From: Davidsoniella eucalypti | Lineage: Eukaryota; Ascomycota; Sordariomycetes; Microascales; Ceratocystidaceae | Assembly: GCA_004009845.1 (NCBI GenBank) | Contig: RMBW01000024.1 | Span: 62,001-126,000, forward strand | DNA: 64,000 nucleotides | Reading direction: 5' to 3' | In this document: one piece after another, positions 11,977 to 23,822 of the stretch | Numbering within the stretch: the first letter of the stretch is position 1 | How the letters are laid out: the number at the start of each line of letters is the position of its first letter | Position numbers and translations under genes: made by a program | Notes under the pieces: model-generated | What the model saw: only the letters and a program-made list of their open reading frames with translations | Told to the model about the DNA's origin: nothing | Database searches by the model: none

Positions 11977-13648
11977 ATGGTCATGGAAGCTCGCTGTCAA
12001 TGCAACGGCGTGTCTTTCACCACGCCGTTGGAACGCCCGCTGGCGTTGTATATCTGTCATTGCACCGAATGCCGGCTTCAGACCGGTGCTGCCTACGGTG
12101 CTTCGGCCATCTATCCGCGATTTGCGCTGCCAACCACCGAGAATCTATCAGTGTACACGTACGTTTTCCCGGCTACTTATATCCTTTGGAGCTTGGTATT
12201 CTTCTTTGTAGGGGAAATATAAGTTGCTTGTGGTTCTTCACGGCTAATATATACTTTGGATCTGACAGACGACCAACGAATTCAGGCGAGACTCTCTTCT
12301 GGTGTGTGACATACAATGTCCCTCTGCCTGGTTACGTGATGTGCTAACCATGTATGATCTTTGTATAGTTACTTTTGTAAACAATGTGGCACGCGCCTTA
12401 TACATCTCACGCCTGTAAGTGCTCGAATTCCCTCTCCTACCTCCTAGTCTCTAGCTCCATGACATGGATATCCCATTCTCTCTACCTCATCCCATCTTCT
12501 ACTCTATCCCGTCAAGGCAAGCTGCCACTAAGCAAGCACGAACCCATAGTCTGAGCAAGCCACTGAAAGACTGGCGTTGGCTAGGGCGTTCCCAGCTATA
12601 ACTGTATCCTTAGCTCGGGTCTTGTTCGTAACCTCTCCACTTTGTGGTGACATTGGCATATACATTTTCCTCTCTTTCTCTCTCTTCTCTCTATATAATC
12701 ACACCCTTCCGTTTACCATGCCCTAGCTAGCAGTTCTCGTTTCTTCCTTGTGTGACTGTGACTACGGCTACAAATTTTCCTAAGAATAGCCACTGTGTCA
12801 GCTAGTCACCGGTGCCTGATGCCCAACACTGCCCAAGCATCATGTTCGGAACCATATTTCGAAGCCTGACCTGGCCATAGTCATAGTCAAGTGGCTTGCC
12901 GCCTACCCTAATTTGTTTCCCAGCTCGTCTATCCTTCTCAGTTCTTCTAGCATCAATATCCATAACCTGAAATTTTGGTTTCTTTGCTCTTCCGTATCAC
13001 ATTCATTAACCGGTTTTCCGCCTGGCTCCTCTGTCGTTTGCCTTGATTTCTCCATTTGTATAGAACAGAAACATAGTCTCCGTTAAGGCAGGCTGCATCA
13101 CCGGTCTTGATTGGACCACAGCCGTACATATCTGGGCCCGTTCCTCCATAATGCCTATCTCGGAGGGCCCAGAAACACATGCCACACAGCAACAAAGCTC
13201 AGTAGCTACAATAACAACGTTGGCAACATCGCCGACACTAGATGCTATGCCAGGTCCGAGTCACGTGGCAGCAAGCCAAGTATCGTTCCTACAACCCGGA
13301 AGGCGTAGTGACAATATCCCCCCAGGAGGAACCGTAGTGCCCAACTTACGTGTTTCTTCCCAGACTTTCTTAGTCCCCACGACCATGACCACCGAGTTTT
13401 ATGCTTCCGAAGAGGAAGCACTAGCCGCACCCCGTGCTGCTAATGCTCTTATTTCTGATTTTCAAAATCTATCGACAGTCGATGTTCAGATGGATATGTC
13501 GGTGTCCACGATGCCCCTAGACGCTCCGTCAGAAGGATGCTCGCAGGACTTGTTCAGTTTTGCGTTAGAACTTGGCAATATGTCGGCTTACCCAGATCCG
13601 GAGCGGGATACGAATCAACAGCCGGATAGTTCTCAACAATACTACTAG
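11977..13648 (+). CDS. GFA/CENP-V domain zinc protein with a long low-complexity C-terminal tail
   Basis: Four exons are proposed: 11977-12158, 12269-12301, 12369-12414 and 13064-13648, giving 281 residues. Every junction keeps frame and has GT/AG ends. The spliced product restores the Cys signature of the glutathione-dependent formaldehyde-activating (GFA) superfamily: RCQCNGV at the start, CHCTECRLQTG, then YFCKQCGTRLIHLTP, and finally VSVKAGCITGLDW before the PI-EG-E element. The Cys residues bind zinc in this family. Real substrates of fungal members are mostly unknown, so an enzymatic claim would be unsafe. Intron 3 (12415-13063, 649 nt) is far longer than the others here. After the GFA fold (ending about residue 125) comes a tail of roughly 155 residues rich in S, T, Q and P, which is not part of the canonical fold. 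The start could be the second ATG at 11983. Confidence 0.85.
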
Positions 13649-14849
13649 AATCGGTGATAGATGGTACCCGGAGAGTGATGGTTATATTAAGGGTGCTTAA
13701 CACAGGGATTTTCAAGCTACAAACTAGCCCTTTTGGCGTCTCGTTTTGCGATAGATATAGACGTATTTGCTTCTTTTCTTTCTCTCTCGTTTTTCATTGT
13801 CAGTGTATGTTCCAGTATTAGGTTGATGTAGACAGACTATTGATGTTAGGGACTTAAGGTTGAGTATTATTATTCAATAACTCTTTGGTTATTTCACAGT
13901 GATACGACAGTTTAGGGTTGGGTAATGTTACAGTATAGGGTTATCGTACAAAAAGTCATATACTTTCATTAGGGTTAGAACATGAACATCATACATTCTT
14001 GTAAACCACGATGTGGACAGTCAATCCGCAGAAACCACGTCAAGTATAAGAATTTCCATGTCATTTACTCCGTCAAAGCAATCAAGCAAGTCATTCAAAG
14101 CTCTGTCTACCTCATCACTGAACAATTTACACTAACAGGGCTTTCTGATCAAGGTTACAGCGCACGGGATACATCAAATATAGGCGTTGTTTCCGTGCCT
14201 GTATAAATTTCCAGGGTGAAGAACACACAAACCGACAAAATGAAGTAGCACTAACTTGGGTTAGGGTTCATCATAGAGAAAATAAACAAACCTTGGCCGG
14301 TATTGTGACTACCTAGTGATAGACAAGGTGGTAGTGAGCCACTAAGTTCAGCCAAGAAAGTGACGATATTTGTTTAACGATCCATAAATTCAAGAGCCTG
14401 TAATTTGAGCAGTCAAGGAATCTAAGCAATACTTGGGGGGTTTTTTGGCTTCGGGCATGTCAAACTCTTGTCTCTTCCGCAAACTCCTTGAAATTCTGTC
14501 TTGATAGCTTTGGTTTTCTCAGTTCTAATTACGGAATCGAACGGCTCCGATCAATAGTTTGTTAGATAGTGTTATTTACATTATTAAAGGGTGACAAGGA
14601 AACAAAGTCAGTTGACTAGAGAATCAAAGAGCAATTTGTCTTGGCTCGCTGATAGATGTTAATCTCTTAGCAAGATGCATTCATCGCTGTAATGGTGGGC
14701 AATGTCACTCCATAGATTTCCGCATGTTTGATTATCTTTATAGGGGGTCAATCAACCTGTAGGGTTTGGGAACATGAATCCAGGGTTTCCAGGGTTCTTT
14801 GTGTGCGTTCGTGAAGCAAGAAAGACCCGTAACATCAAAACCTGCACAC

Positions 14850-14883
<34 letters not shown>

Positions 14884-17788
14884 GGTACGACGGGGCAAGC
14901 ATCGAAGAGCGCAAGAAGCCTTGGGGGAAGAAAATAGGCAGTTTCTCGGTTGTGCCGTACAATTTGCAGGTGAGTTGCTAGGCGGATGCACCGCGGCGAT
15001 GATCAACAAACGAGCATCTTTTGCCGATCTGACTTGAGTAGAAAGGCCTGGACCTGCTGCTGTGCTTTTTTCTTTTTCTTTCTTAATTCGTTACTCTTTC
15101 TCTCGGCCCTCAGATCTGTGATCTGTGATCGTACAGACTGCAACTGAGCTAATGAAACAAAGTTGACTGTTGCTCTCATGATTGGTGAAGCAAGGACTGC
15201 TGCAAGTCCAGCTTGGCACTTCTGAACACGGAGCGCGTTTCTGATCATTAGGACTCGTCTTTGCTGTTGACATTTTGATAGCTCCGAGTCTTTACGTACG
15301 CTCTGGTAGGGTTTATTATCTACACAATCCATGACTTTTGTTTGTTCGCCAGCAAGACCTTGGCATCATGAACATTTGAGCAACTTGATGAGGATGATGA
15401 CAAGTTTGTGAGATCATGATGTTCCCAGCAAAAACCATTACGCAAGACGGACAAGATCATCAAACTGCAGCTTGCATAGATGCGTTACGTATCTCAGGAA
15501 GTATTCAAAGAGAGAATCGGATCTAGCCATAGTGACATGTTTTTTTGTCATGCTACTTAAGACTTCGTCGGCCTGGGGAATACTAAAGAGCCTGGTAGTC
15601 TGAAGGACGAGGTTAAAGCTCATGCATGCTAAAGCTTAATCGACTTTGGACTTGCTTCCCTTAGTCTCGCTTGGGAGCTTGGCGTAGCTGTTTTTCTTTT
15701 TCTTTCCTTCTTTCCACTTCTCTTGTTGTACATGTACAGAGAGCTGACCAGGGCCGTGTTTCGAGTTTAAAGGTAAAAACGGCCTTCTTTTTGACACAGT
15801 GCCGTTTCTGTAACGCAACTGGTCTGAGCTGCGTTGGAGACTTGTACCAGTTCCCGCTTTCTTTTTTCTTTTATTTTGCTGGTTAGTGGCTTAAGTAATG
15901 GGAACTAACTATTGCCTGTTTATGGTATAGCATGGAAGGCCCTTTCCCCTACACTTGTCTTTGTCTTCTTCTCCCTGGCTTTATTGCAGCACTGTGTTTC
16001 AGCACAGACCGGTCTGGCCTATAATTGCCCATAACAGGCCTACAAGACAGGCTAGTCTGATGAGGAGGAAGAAAAAGAAAGAGGAAAGGAAGGAAAAGCT
16101 TATTGCAAGCTAGTCTCCCGAAGATGTTTATCCGCCTACTATTGGAGGGGATGGGCTATGGGAAGAGACCGCAAAGAAAAGCCGTCTTTTGTTCTGAAGA
16201 ATTGGGGCCGTTCATTTTACCCTCGGAAGGCTTAATAAGCCTGGAGGAGCAAGAGAGTAAAAGGGCCAGAGAAGTCGTTACATCAAAGTTTTAACTGAAA
16301 GCTGTCAGTAAAATGAGACAGACATAAGCCGGAATATTTGGGCCAAAGCAAACTAGCAAAAAAGCAACCCAGAAGGCGAGGAAGAATAAGAGTTTTCTCT
16401 GAGAAGACAAACAAACAAAAGTATTATTTCTTGACGTTCGTTGCTTTAGGGAAGAGCTGTTGACAACGACGAGGTTTACGATTATCATCTTCATAGATAG
16501 CGAGCTTGTCAGCAGACCAACGCCAAGTCCCGGAGACTCTGGTGCCATTTGGTTGCACGATGTCTGTTCTTGAAACATTGCGAAATATATTCATGGCCAG
16601 CCTTGTGGACGTCCAGAGAGCCTCGGTCTGGTGATCTGGATTGGTCGGGAGCCATAGTAACGGGTAGACAAAGGGGCAAGAGGAGAGTCTTGGTGATCAG
16701 ATAAAACAGCCGGTTGCAGTGATTGCCTAGCCAGTGCTGGCTTTGCATGTAGTCTTGGTACCGGGCTTCATAACACATATTAGAATGCTAGTGTTGCTCT
16801 CGGACATCTTGATTTCCTTGGCCTTGAGCCGACAAGCAGACTTGGCTAACAAGAAGACTGAGAGAACGGAACAAATAAGCTTGGCTGTTGTCCTAGCGTA
16901 GATAAAATAGCATAAAACCAGAATCAAAAGAAGAAGAAAAAGAAAAACAGCATGTTTGCTGTACACTTCCAAGACGCAAGAAACAGTCTAATCAGCAAAA
17001 GAAGGGTGCAAGGGCCATCAATAGGCCGGCCTATGTCGTGTCAAGATTTAGAGCATGTTGTCTCTTTTCTCCTCGCTTGCTGCTTAGCATGTCTGGAGTT
17101 TGGCTTGTGGAAGCTAGCAGACTAATATAGGCCAAGTACAACCATACAGTATCACACGAACCAAACCGTTATATTGTCTGGCTGTCCCTCTGCCGTCGAA
17201 CATCTTTTGTTCCGGGTCTTTCTTGCTCTTCTTTTTCTTTCTTTTTTCTCTTTACCGTCTCCGCTTCTTCGAGTCTGTTATTATTTATATCTTTCCCTTC
17301 GTTCGGTTGTGGTTGAGCTGTCGTCGTTCCTTGAGTGCTTTAGAGTCTCGCTTAATACTAGTGCCTTTCGAAGCTGCTGTGATTCTTCTTTCTAGACTCG
17401 CGCTATAGATCGTGACGTTCACCATAATTATTCCCTTTTTCCTTATTATTTATTTTTTAGCGCTTCTCCCCTCCTAATCATATTCTTCTATCCCAAGTTG
17501 AGTCTTGTCCATGTGCTGATACTCCGCCACATCGACCTTAGCAACGCCGATTAGAACAATATCTCTAGTATCCTATCATTGCCGAACCTTCACGCTGGCT
17601 TGATTCAGAGATCTCGATCGAGGGTTGATTGCTTCTCACTGCAGGCAGGCCTTGCTCCCTTTCCATTCTATTTGGCTCTTTTTTTTCTTCTTAATTTCTT
17701 TATTTACTTCGAGTTAGCCTGACTTGACGTCGGCAACTGCCTCTCTTTAAACCCTTTCTTTCCAACTAATAGCAACGAACTTACCAAA
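13649..17788. other. Long gene-free stretch with TAGGGTT cluster and weak minus-strand ORFs
   Basis: No gene is well supported. Between 13912 and 14268 there are four TAGGGTT words, one as GGGTTAGGGTT. Three consecutive minus-strand ORFs (15818-15636, 15623-15438, 15332-15003) are Lys/Gln-rich and could be parts of one gene, but I could not join them with good splice sites. The 17180-17780 portion is a pyrimidine-rich leader of the secreted-protein gene that follows. Confidence 0.4.
14850..14873 (+). repeat. Poly(A) homopolymer, 24 A
   Basis: An uninterrupted run of 24 A is followed by short GAGAAAAAAAGG sequence. There is no upstream open frame that looks like a processed pseudogene and no visible target-site duplication, so I treat it as a simple repeat. 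Confidence 0.8.
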
Positions 17789-19825
17789 ATGAAAGCCTCT
17801 ATTCTTCTGATTGCGGCTGGCGCCACCTTTTCTCACGTAAGCCACTGATGTAGATTTTGCAGTTACTAGATAAAAGACGTAGAGGTTGATTACTAACAAG
17901 GCCAATATTGACAGGCTGCCGCTATTGCCCGTTCTTTGCATCGTGACACCAGCCTAGCTCGCCGCGATGATTCTGCCATCAACAACGTCAGAACCTTCCA
18001 GATCGAAAGCGCCATCGGGGTTGCTCGGGATGTGAGCCCCGAAGCGGAACGGCAGACCGAGGAGAACGAAAACGAAAACGCTGCTCGTTCACCTCAGGCC
18101 CCCGGCGGTAGAAACGGCGGCGGCCGTGGTGGACCTCCCCCAGCCAACAAGATCAACAACAATGCTGCTAACAACGCCGCTAATAACAACAACGCCAACG
18201 CTAACGCCAACGCTAACGCCAATGCCAATACAAACAACAATGCTGCTCCTGCTAACGGCAGAGGAGGCCGTAATGGTCCCCGTGATCCTCAGCGTGGCCC
18301 TGGCGGCCCTCAGCCTGATAACAACGCTAACAACAACGGAAACAACAATGACATCAACAATGCTGCCAACAACGCTAATTTGAACGCCAACAACAACAAT
18401 GCCGCTGCTGCCGCTAACCCTCCTTCGGCAGGCGGTCGTGGTGGCCGCAACGGTCCTCGTGACCCCCAGCGTGGCGGTCTTAGTGGTCCTGGTGGTCCTA
18501 GTGGTGCTGGAGGTCCTGGAGGTCCTGCTGGCCCTGCCGCTAACGAGAATGCTAACGCTGCCGCCGCTCCTCCTGGTGACCGTGGAGGTCGTAATGGTCC
18601 CCGCAATCCTCAGCGTGGTGGTAACGGTAACAACGGAAATGCCAACCCCAATGCTGGTACCGGCCGTAACCGTGGTGGCAACGCTGCCAACAACAGCGCT
18701 GCCAACAACAGCGCTGCCAACAACAACGCTGCCAACAACAACGCTGCTAACAACAACGCTGCCAACAATGCTGCTACCAATGGCAACACTCGTGCTGGCC
18801 AGAACCGTGGTGGTAACACTGCTGCTGCTGCCAATAACAACGGCCGTAACCGCGGCGGTAACAACGCCAATGACAATACTGCTGCTGCTCAGAACGCTGC
18901 TCTCACACAGTTCCTTGGTCAGCTCTTGGGTGCGGCCAATGGTGGCAACAGCTCTCTGCTGGATTTCCTAAACGGTCTAGGTGGTAACACTGGCAACACT
19001 GGCAACCCTGGAAACCCTGGAAACCCTGGAAACAACAACCAAGGCAAGGGAACCACCACCATAACACAGACTGTCACTGCCACATCGTCGGTTACAGGCG
19101 CCAACTCTAACGTTGCTACTACCACTACCAAGTCGGCCGGAACCAAGACGTTCACTACCATCGCTACTGTGACAGAAGGCGTTGCTGCTACTACCAAGAG
19201 CAACAACACCAGCATGGCTACTCCTAGCCCTATCCTGACAACTCTGTCTAGCGCTAATGTTAGCACTACTTCAAGCAGCACTTTAACCACTCCCACTCCT
19301 CTGACTACTCCTACTCCTCTGACTACTTCTACTCCTTTGACTACGTCCACTACTTCCAGCACCCCGGTCGCAGCCACGCCTGCCTCTTCTACGACTCCGC
19401 CTGCTCTTACTGAAACCACATCTAGCAGTACTTCAACTTCTAGCACCCCAAGCACCACTCCACTGGCTGCCGAAACTCCTAGCCCGCTCCCTACTGCTCT
19501 GAGCACCACTCCCCTGGCCGCCGAAACTCCTAGCCCGCTCCCTACTGCTCTGAGCACCACTAGCACTTCGTCTACGTCTAGCACTCCCACGCCTACGCCA
19601 ACGCCTGCTGCTGTTACCACTCCACTTACGACTAGTACCCCAACTACAACTAGCACTCCTACCACAACCAGCACCACATCGTCAACCTCGCTCACTACAC
19701 TTGCCCCCGAGGTTACGACTCCTGCTGTGCTGCCAGCCATTCCTACCAACAACCAAGCTAACGCCCCCGTGTTGAGTGGTGTGACTCTGACGAGTGCTCT
19801 TAACCTTGGTGCTCTGAGCCTATAA
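17789..19825 (+). CDS. Secreted Asn/Ala-rich, Gly-repeat and Ser/Thr-rich cell-wall-type protein
   Basis: Exon 1 is 17789-17836 and exon 2 is 17915-19825, giving 652 residues. The intron has a GTAAGC donor, TACTAAC branch point and CAG acceptor in phase 0. The N-terminus MKASILLIAAGATFSH followed by AAAIARS is a convincing signal peptide, and a dibasic ARRDD soon after could be a Kex2 site. The body (about residues 80-340) is Asn/Ala runs interrupted by three copies of GRGGRNGPRDPQRG-like peptides, then Gly-Asn-Pro repeats. From about residue 390 it is a Ser/Thr/Pro-rich tract typical of heavily O-mannosylated wall proteins, with a 51-bp direct duplication at 19451-19552. The C-terminus ends in a moderately hydrophobic GVTLTSALNLGALSL, so a GPI anchor is possible but weak. 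No catalytic domain is visible. Long ORFs in other frames across this gene are composition artefacts. Confidence 0.85.
19451..19552 (+). repeat. 51-bp tandem duplication in the secreted protein gene
   Basis: Two adjacent 51-bp units, 19451-19501 and 19502-19552, differ at only a couple of positions. Each encodes STTPLAAETPSPLPTAL. They lie inside the Ser/Thr/Pro-rich region and keep frame, so they are a recent length change of the stalk. Confidence 0.9.
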
Positions 19826-20362
19826 GAAGTCTTCTTCAATGGCTGTACTTTGTTTTCGTTTGTCTTTCTATTCTTCTTCTTCTTTACGCTCCATTCTTCT
19901 CTAAAGCATCTTGCCGTTTGCTACTCCGATCTTCAGATATAGCTAGTTCCAAAACCCAAGCTCTAAAGCTTTACACGTTTAAGAGAACCTTCCGATTGAC
20001 AGACAAAGCTTCCGAGAAGAATGAAAACGTCCCTCTAATGTGCTGTGCTTTTTGTTTATATATTGTTTTGTTACATGCTTGTTTTTGGTACTTGTTGCCT
20101 GTGTATAGCGTCCTGTTGTTAGAATCTCTTCATATGAGAATATTACATGAATATAAAAAAAATCAAGATATCATGAGCAAAAGAAAGAAATGGACCGAGT
20201 TTGAAACTTTTCATTGTTTACCTAGAGTGTGATCTATATGCTTTATAAGCTCCATATCCGTAACGCCGTATGCCCCCAGAATCTTGCTATATGTCTCAAT
20301 ATAGCGTAGATAAGTTGAAGAAAGATTAATAATGAAAAACGAAACTAATAAACACAGCATAA
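19826..20362. other. Convergent 3' flanks
   Basis: This stretch separates the ends of the secreted-protein gene (+) and RPP1 (-). It is AT-rich with no gene and presumably holds both poly(A) regions. Confidence 0.5.
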
Positions 20363-21316
20363 TTATGACTTGGCCGCAGCTGCAGCTTTTGCGGCAGCCT
20401 TTGCCTTTTTAGCTTGGCGTTTGCTTATAACAGGCGTAGCACCACTTTCATCAGCTTTGCGTTTCTTATTCGCAGCATCATCATCAACCGAATTTGCCGT
20501 TTGAATAATATTAACGACGCCTCTAAAGCCCGTACGTTTAACGCCCTCATTAACAACAATGCCGCGTGGAGTTTCTCTTAAAGCCTCAGTACCCCGTTCC
20601 CGCTGTAAACCGAAGACCTCTAATAGATTGACAAGATCTGGAGGAGCTCTCAAGTCCAAAGCACGAGTAGCGGCGCCATCGCGAGTATTGGAGGAGCCAC
20701 TGCTAACGATCAGGCCGCGGCCACGGGTGGCGCGGGAGAGCGAGACGAAGTTGGAGACCCAGGTAGCACGGGCGGTAGGATCGGAGGCACGCACGAGTTC
20801 GGCGTAGCAAGTTTCGAAGCGGATACCACGACCGATAGCGGTCATGCAGGGCTTCGGGCGGAACGGGTATGGATGGCGCTGACTAAGGTCGATGGAGATG
20901 ATGGGGAAATCGGCGATGCTCTGACAGGCAGAGAGAAATGCCTTTTCGGTAGTCGGCCGTAGGGCCAGTATATCGTACAGTGGAATGAGTGTTTGTAGGC
21001 GGTAGTTTTGAGACGGGTCGTCGATGATGACTGTGACGCGGCGTAGAACGGTCGGATAGCTCCGTGTCGAGGATGGCGGACTTGATCGTGTGCGGGATTT
21101 GTTGGAGGGGGCAGAAGAATGCGCTTTGATAGAGGCGGCGATTGCCTCGGGAAGCGGTGTTGGCGCCGGCGGTTGGACGGGCACAGGTGCTTGGATGGTG
21201 GTGTTGAGAGCAACTGTTTTGTAGCCCAAGGTTGCGGCATAGCTGAGTAAGGCCTCGAGAACATTTTCGTCGGCTGGTCCTTTTGCTGGAGGCCAGTTTA
21301 TACAAAGGTCAAACAT
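20363..21316 (-). CDS. RPP1: RNase P/MRP protein subunit p30 (Rpp1)
   Basis: A single exon encodes 317 residues. The protein begins MFDLCINWP and has the family pattern of the RNase P p30 TIM-barrel-like fold: GYKTVALNTTI in strand 1, a central RRVTVIIDDPSQNY, LRPTTEKAFLSAC, then DIISIDLSQR-like sequence (here FPIISIDLSQRHPYPF), and the hallmark AIGRGIRFETCYAEL near residues 180-195. Rpp1 is a shared component of nuclear RNase P and RNase MRP, acting in tRNA 5' maturation and pre-rRNA processing. The C-terminal tail is Ala/Lys-rich with KKRK and KRQAKKAKAAAK, which fits nuclear or nucleolar targeting and RNA binding. The length matches fungal homologues. The ATG at 21316 is the first in frame and directly precedes the conserved start. 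Confidence 0.93.
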   Translation of the reverse strand: MFDLCINWPPAKGPADENVLEALLSYAATLGYKTVALNTTIQAPVPVQPPAPTPLPEAIAASIKAHSSAPSNKSRTRSSPPSSTRSYPTVLRRVTVIIDDPSQNYRLQTLIPLYDILALRPTTEKAFLSACQSIADFPIISIDLSQRHPYPFRPKPCMTAIGRGIRFETCYAELVRASDPTARATWVSNFVSLSRATRGRGLIVSSGSSNTRDGAATRALDLRAPPDLVNLLEVFGLQRERGTEALRETPRGIVVNEGVKRTGFRGVVNIIQTANSVDDDAANKKRKADESGATPVISKRQAKKAKAAAKAAAAAKS

Positions 21317-23341
21317 TATTTGTGTGTGCTAGATAAGTGAGCTTCTTTGTAGTCAAGTATAGCTCTGTGCGTCACTTAAAGATCATGATCGAGGCTACGA
21401 TAAAGTATCACGAAGAAAAATAAAGTAATCCTTCAAAGCGGGAATGTTCCGCCAGCCTTGCATGTCACGCCCCACCAGATGGTTGTTAGCTAGCGGGCAC
21501 AAGTACTCGGGGTTTGTGTAGATCTAGGGTTAATATGCGCTACGTAGTCATGTCTCGGGCGTTATTGTCTATTGTCACATAGAGACATAAAACGATAAAT
21601 AAATAAATGTTGTCTATTGTTTTACGTTCACATGCGCGAAGCGAAGTTGCGTATGCAACCTTTCCCTGTCTGCGTTGCTGACTGTATATGCATGTTATGA
21701 ATGGCCTGACAGCACTGTGCAATAACCGTCTTGGGCACTAACACCGTCTTACATATACATGATGGCTTGTATGTAATTCGAGCAGAAGAAGAGCTGTGGG
21801 ATCAAATTTGCCCGACATGTAGTTCAAAGTCAGCATTTACACAAATACAATTAGCAGAGGTACGAAGGCCTACTGTTATTATATGTATACACGGCATATT
21901 TGTAAATATGACCGTAGCCTCGGAACGCCCCCAACGAGAAAGTCCATGGCAAAGATGAGAAGACAAGAGAAAGAGAAGCCATTCTACCGTCCCGACGCAC
22001 TTGGCCCAATGGAGATATTCTAATCCCTGAAGGTGATGTTGTGACGACTAGGGGCGGGCGAGCAGGAAAGCCAAGAGGAGGAGACAAAGAGAAGGAAGAG
22101 CAGACCCAAGAGGGCAGTTTGGCGCAATTGAGCATGTCCGTAGTATTTTGAAATGTTCCCGGGTTGATCAAAGAATATCGAGTAGAGAGTATCCTTATAT
22201 ATACATACAGAGAGAAAAAGAGACGTCTTATCGGCGAGCTTACTACATGTGTTAAATCGGCAGAGAAAAGGCTTCTCTATTCTCAAGCAGCAAGGAGATC
22301 GAACAGCTGGCTAGCAATAAAAGAAATCCTGCTCACGCAGGCTTATCCGGACCAAGACGGGAAGCGCCATAATCGCGGCCATTTTGAATCATCGTAGATT
22401 TGGGATTTTTGCTGGTACACGCAAGCAAAAAGTCAGCCAATGGGAAGAAAAGTGACAGTATATCAGTATGAGTAAGCAGTCTATTTTGTGAAAAATAAGA
22501 GGCGGTATGAAAACCAGAAAAATCCAGTGAAATAAGAGGGAAAGGGCAAAAGGACGGCGGCGTTTTGAGGCTGCACAAAGTGTAGTCAGCGTAAAAGAAA
22601 AAACGAGTGAATCTTCAGGCTTGGTCACAACATAATAAAATTGTAAGAGCCCGCCAAGCGCTTCCCGCGTCCGGGGTTTTTGTTTTTTGTTTTAGTTTTC
22701 TGTTTCTTTCTTTTTGTTTTGTTTTTTTAATCTGTTGATCATCTCTTTCTCTCTCTTATTTTCTCCCCTTCTCTTTTTTCTTTCCAAAATCTCCAATCCG
22801 AGTCAAGTGGTGTCGCCAAGAATCCACGCTCGCTTCGCCTCATTGCGCCAGCTCACTCAACTCACTCTTTTGTTTCTTGCTCTCTTTCTTTCTTCTTCTT
22901 CTCCGTCGATGCCGCTACTTTGCATGTCCACTTCATCTTCTCCTCCTCCCACTTCACACTCTCACAGACCCAGATACGTCCTGTGATTCAACTGCATATC
23001 CTTCGCTTGCCGTTTTTTATCTTGCTGTCTCTCGGACCTTGCCCCGAGCTTGTTTTTCTCTCTCTTCTTTATCTCCCTTGCTCTTGGAATTCGAAAGCAT
23101 TAACACAAGTTCATAGTGCAATCCAACAGTGGCATCTTAGGCTATTTGCCACTCAAGTAGTACAGCCGACCTTCTTCAGAGGCTGCTATAAATCAAGCAG
23201 GCCGCCCTCCCATCAATTAAGCGAGACCGCAAGTCGATCGACGCTACTGACTCAAAGCATATCACCTGCTTTCGTTCTATCATATATAGACACTCAACGT
23301 ACTGTACTTGCGACCTCCGATCAGCTCTCTCTATCTCCATC
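21317..23341. other. Divergent promoter region between RPP1 and the zinc-ribbon gene
   Basis: No supported gene is present. The left part is AT-rich. From about 22670 to 23340 the plus strand is strongly pyrimidine-rich, which fits the promoter and leader of the zinc-ribbon gene starting at 23342. Minus-strand ORFs of up to 106 codons near 21851-22171 show no recognisable motif. Confidence 0.45.
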
Positions 23342-23822
23342 ATGTTCTTCTTCTTTACTTTTGGCGACCATACCTTCCGCAAAGATGTCCCGGGCTACCA
23401 GGGCTTGGTATGCCAGTGCCACAACTGCGGCAACATGTCAGGTCGCGTGGTGAAGTCGAAGCCGTGGTTCACCTTTTGCTTCATTGTGAGTTCGCCCGTC
23501 TTGAACCGTGCAAATATTTCAACCTGTGTACGACAAAGTGTTAACCTATCGTGTGTTTTAGCCTGTTGTCCCACTATCTCTCAAGGGCTACACAGACATC
23601 ATCTGCCACATCTGCAATTTTGCCCAGCCGCTCACTAACCGGCCAGATGTACAGGCCATGGCCAACGGCGCAGCTCCCGCTGCTCCTCCCCAGCAGTACC
23701 AAGGCAATGCGGGCTGGCACAACCAATCGCCGGTCGGCCACGGAGCAGGAAGCTATGCGCCACAGCAGCAGCCGCCACCGCAGCCATACGGCACCAAACC
23801 ACCGGCTCAGCAGTACCACTAG
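23342..23822 (+). CDS. Small zinc-ribbon protein (fungal family of unknown role)
   Basis: Two exons, 23342-23485 and 23562-23822, encode 134 residues. The donor is GTGAGT and the acceptor is TTTTAG, joined in phase 0. The first exon starts MFFFFTFGDHTFRKDVPGYQ and contains VCQCHNCGN. The second supplies IICHICNFAQPL, so the spliced protein has a C-x2-C ... C-x2-C zinc-ribbon arrangement with a hydrophobic WFTFCFIPVVPLS between. The last 65 residues are Gln/Pro/Gly-rich and disordered. Proteins of this form are widespread in ascomycetes and are sometimes labelled rhodopsin-family by automatic annotation, which the sequence does not support: there are no seven membrane helices. The molecular role is unknown. 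Confidence 0.85.

Noticed and set aside
14850..14873. Poly(A) tract as the tail of a retroposed gene
   Set aside because: No upstream gene-like sequence or target-site duplication is visible; it looks like a simple homopolymer.
15003..15818. Three consecutive Lys/Gln-rich minus-strand ORFs as one gene
   Set aside because: I could not find donor and acceptor pairs that join them in frame; the Lys runs derive from simple TTC/TTT tracts.
18310..19839. Long open frames on both strands overlapping the secreted-protein gene (up to 306 codons)
   Set aside because: They arise from the repetitive GC-biased Asn/Ala/Thr codons of the real frame; their products are Leu/Val/Pro homopolymers with no motif.
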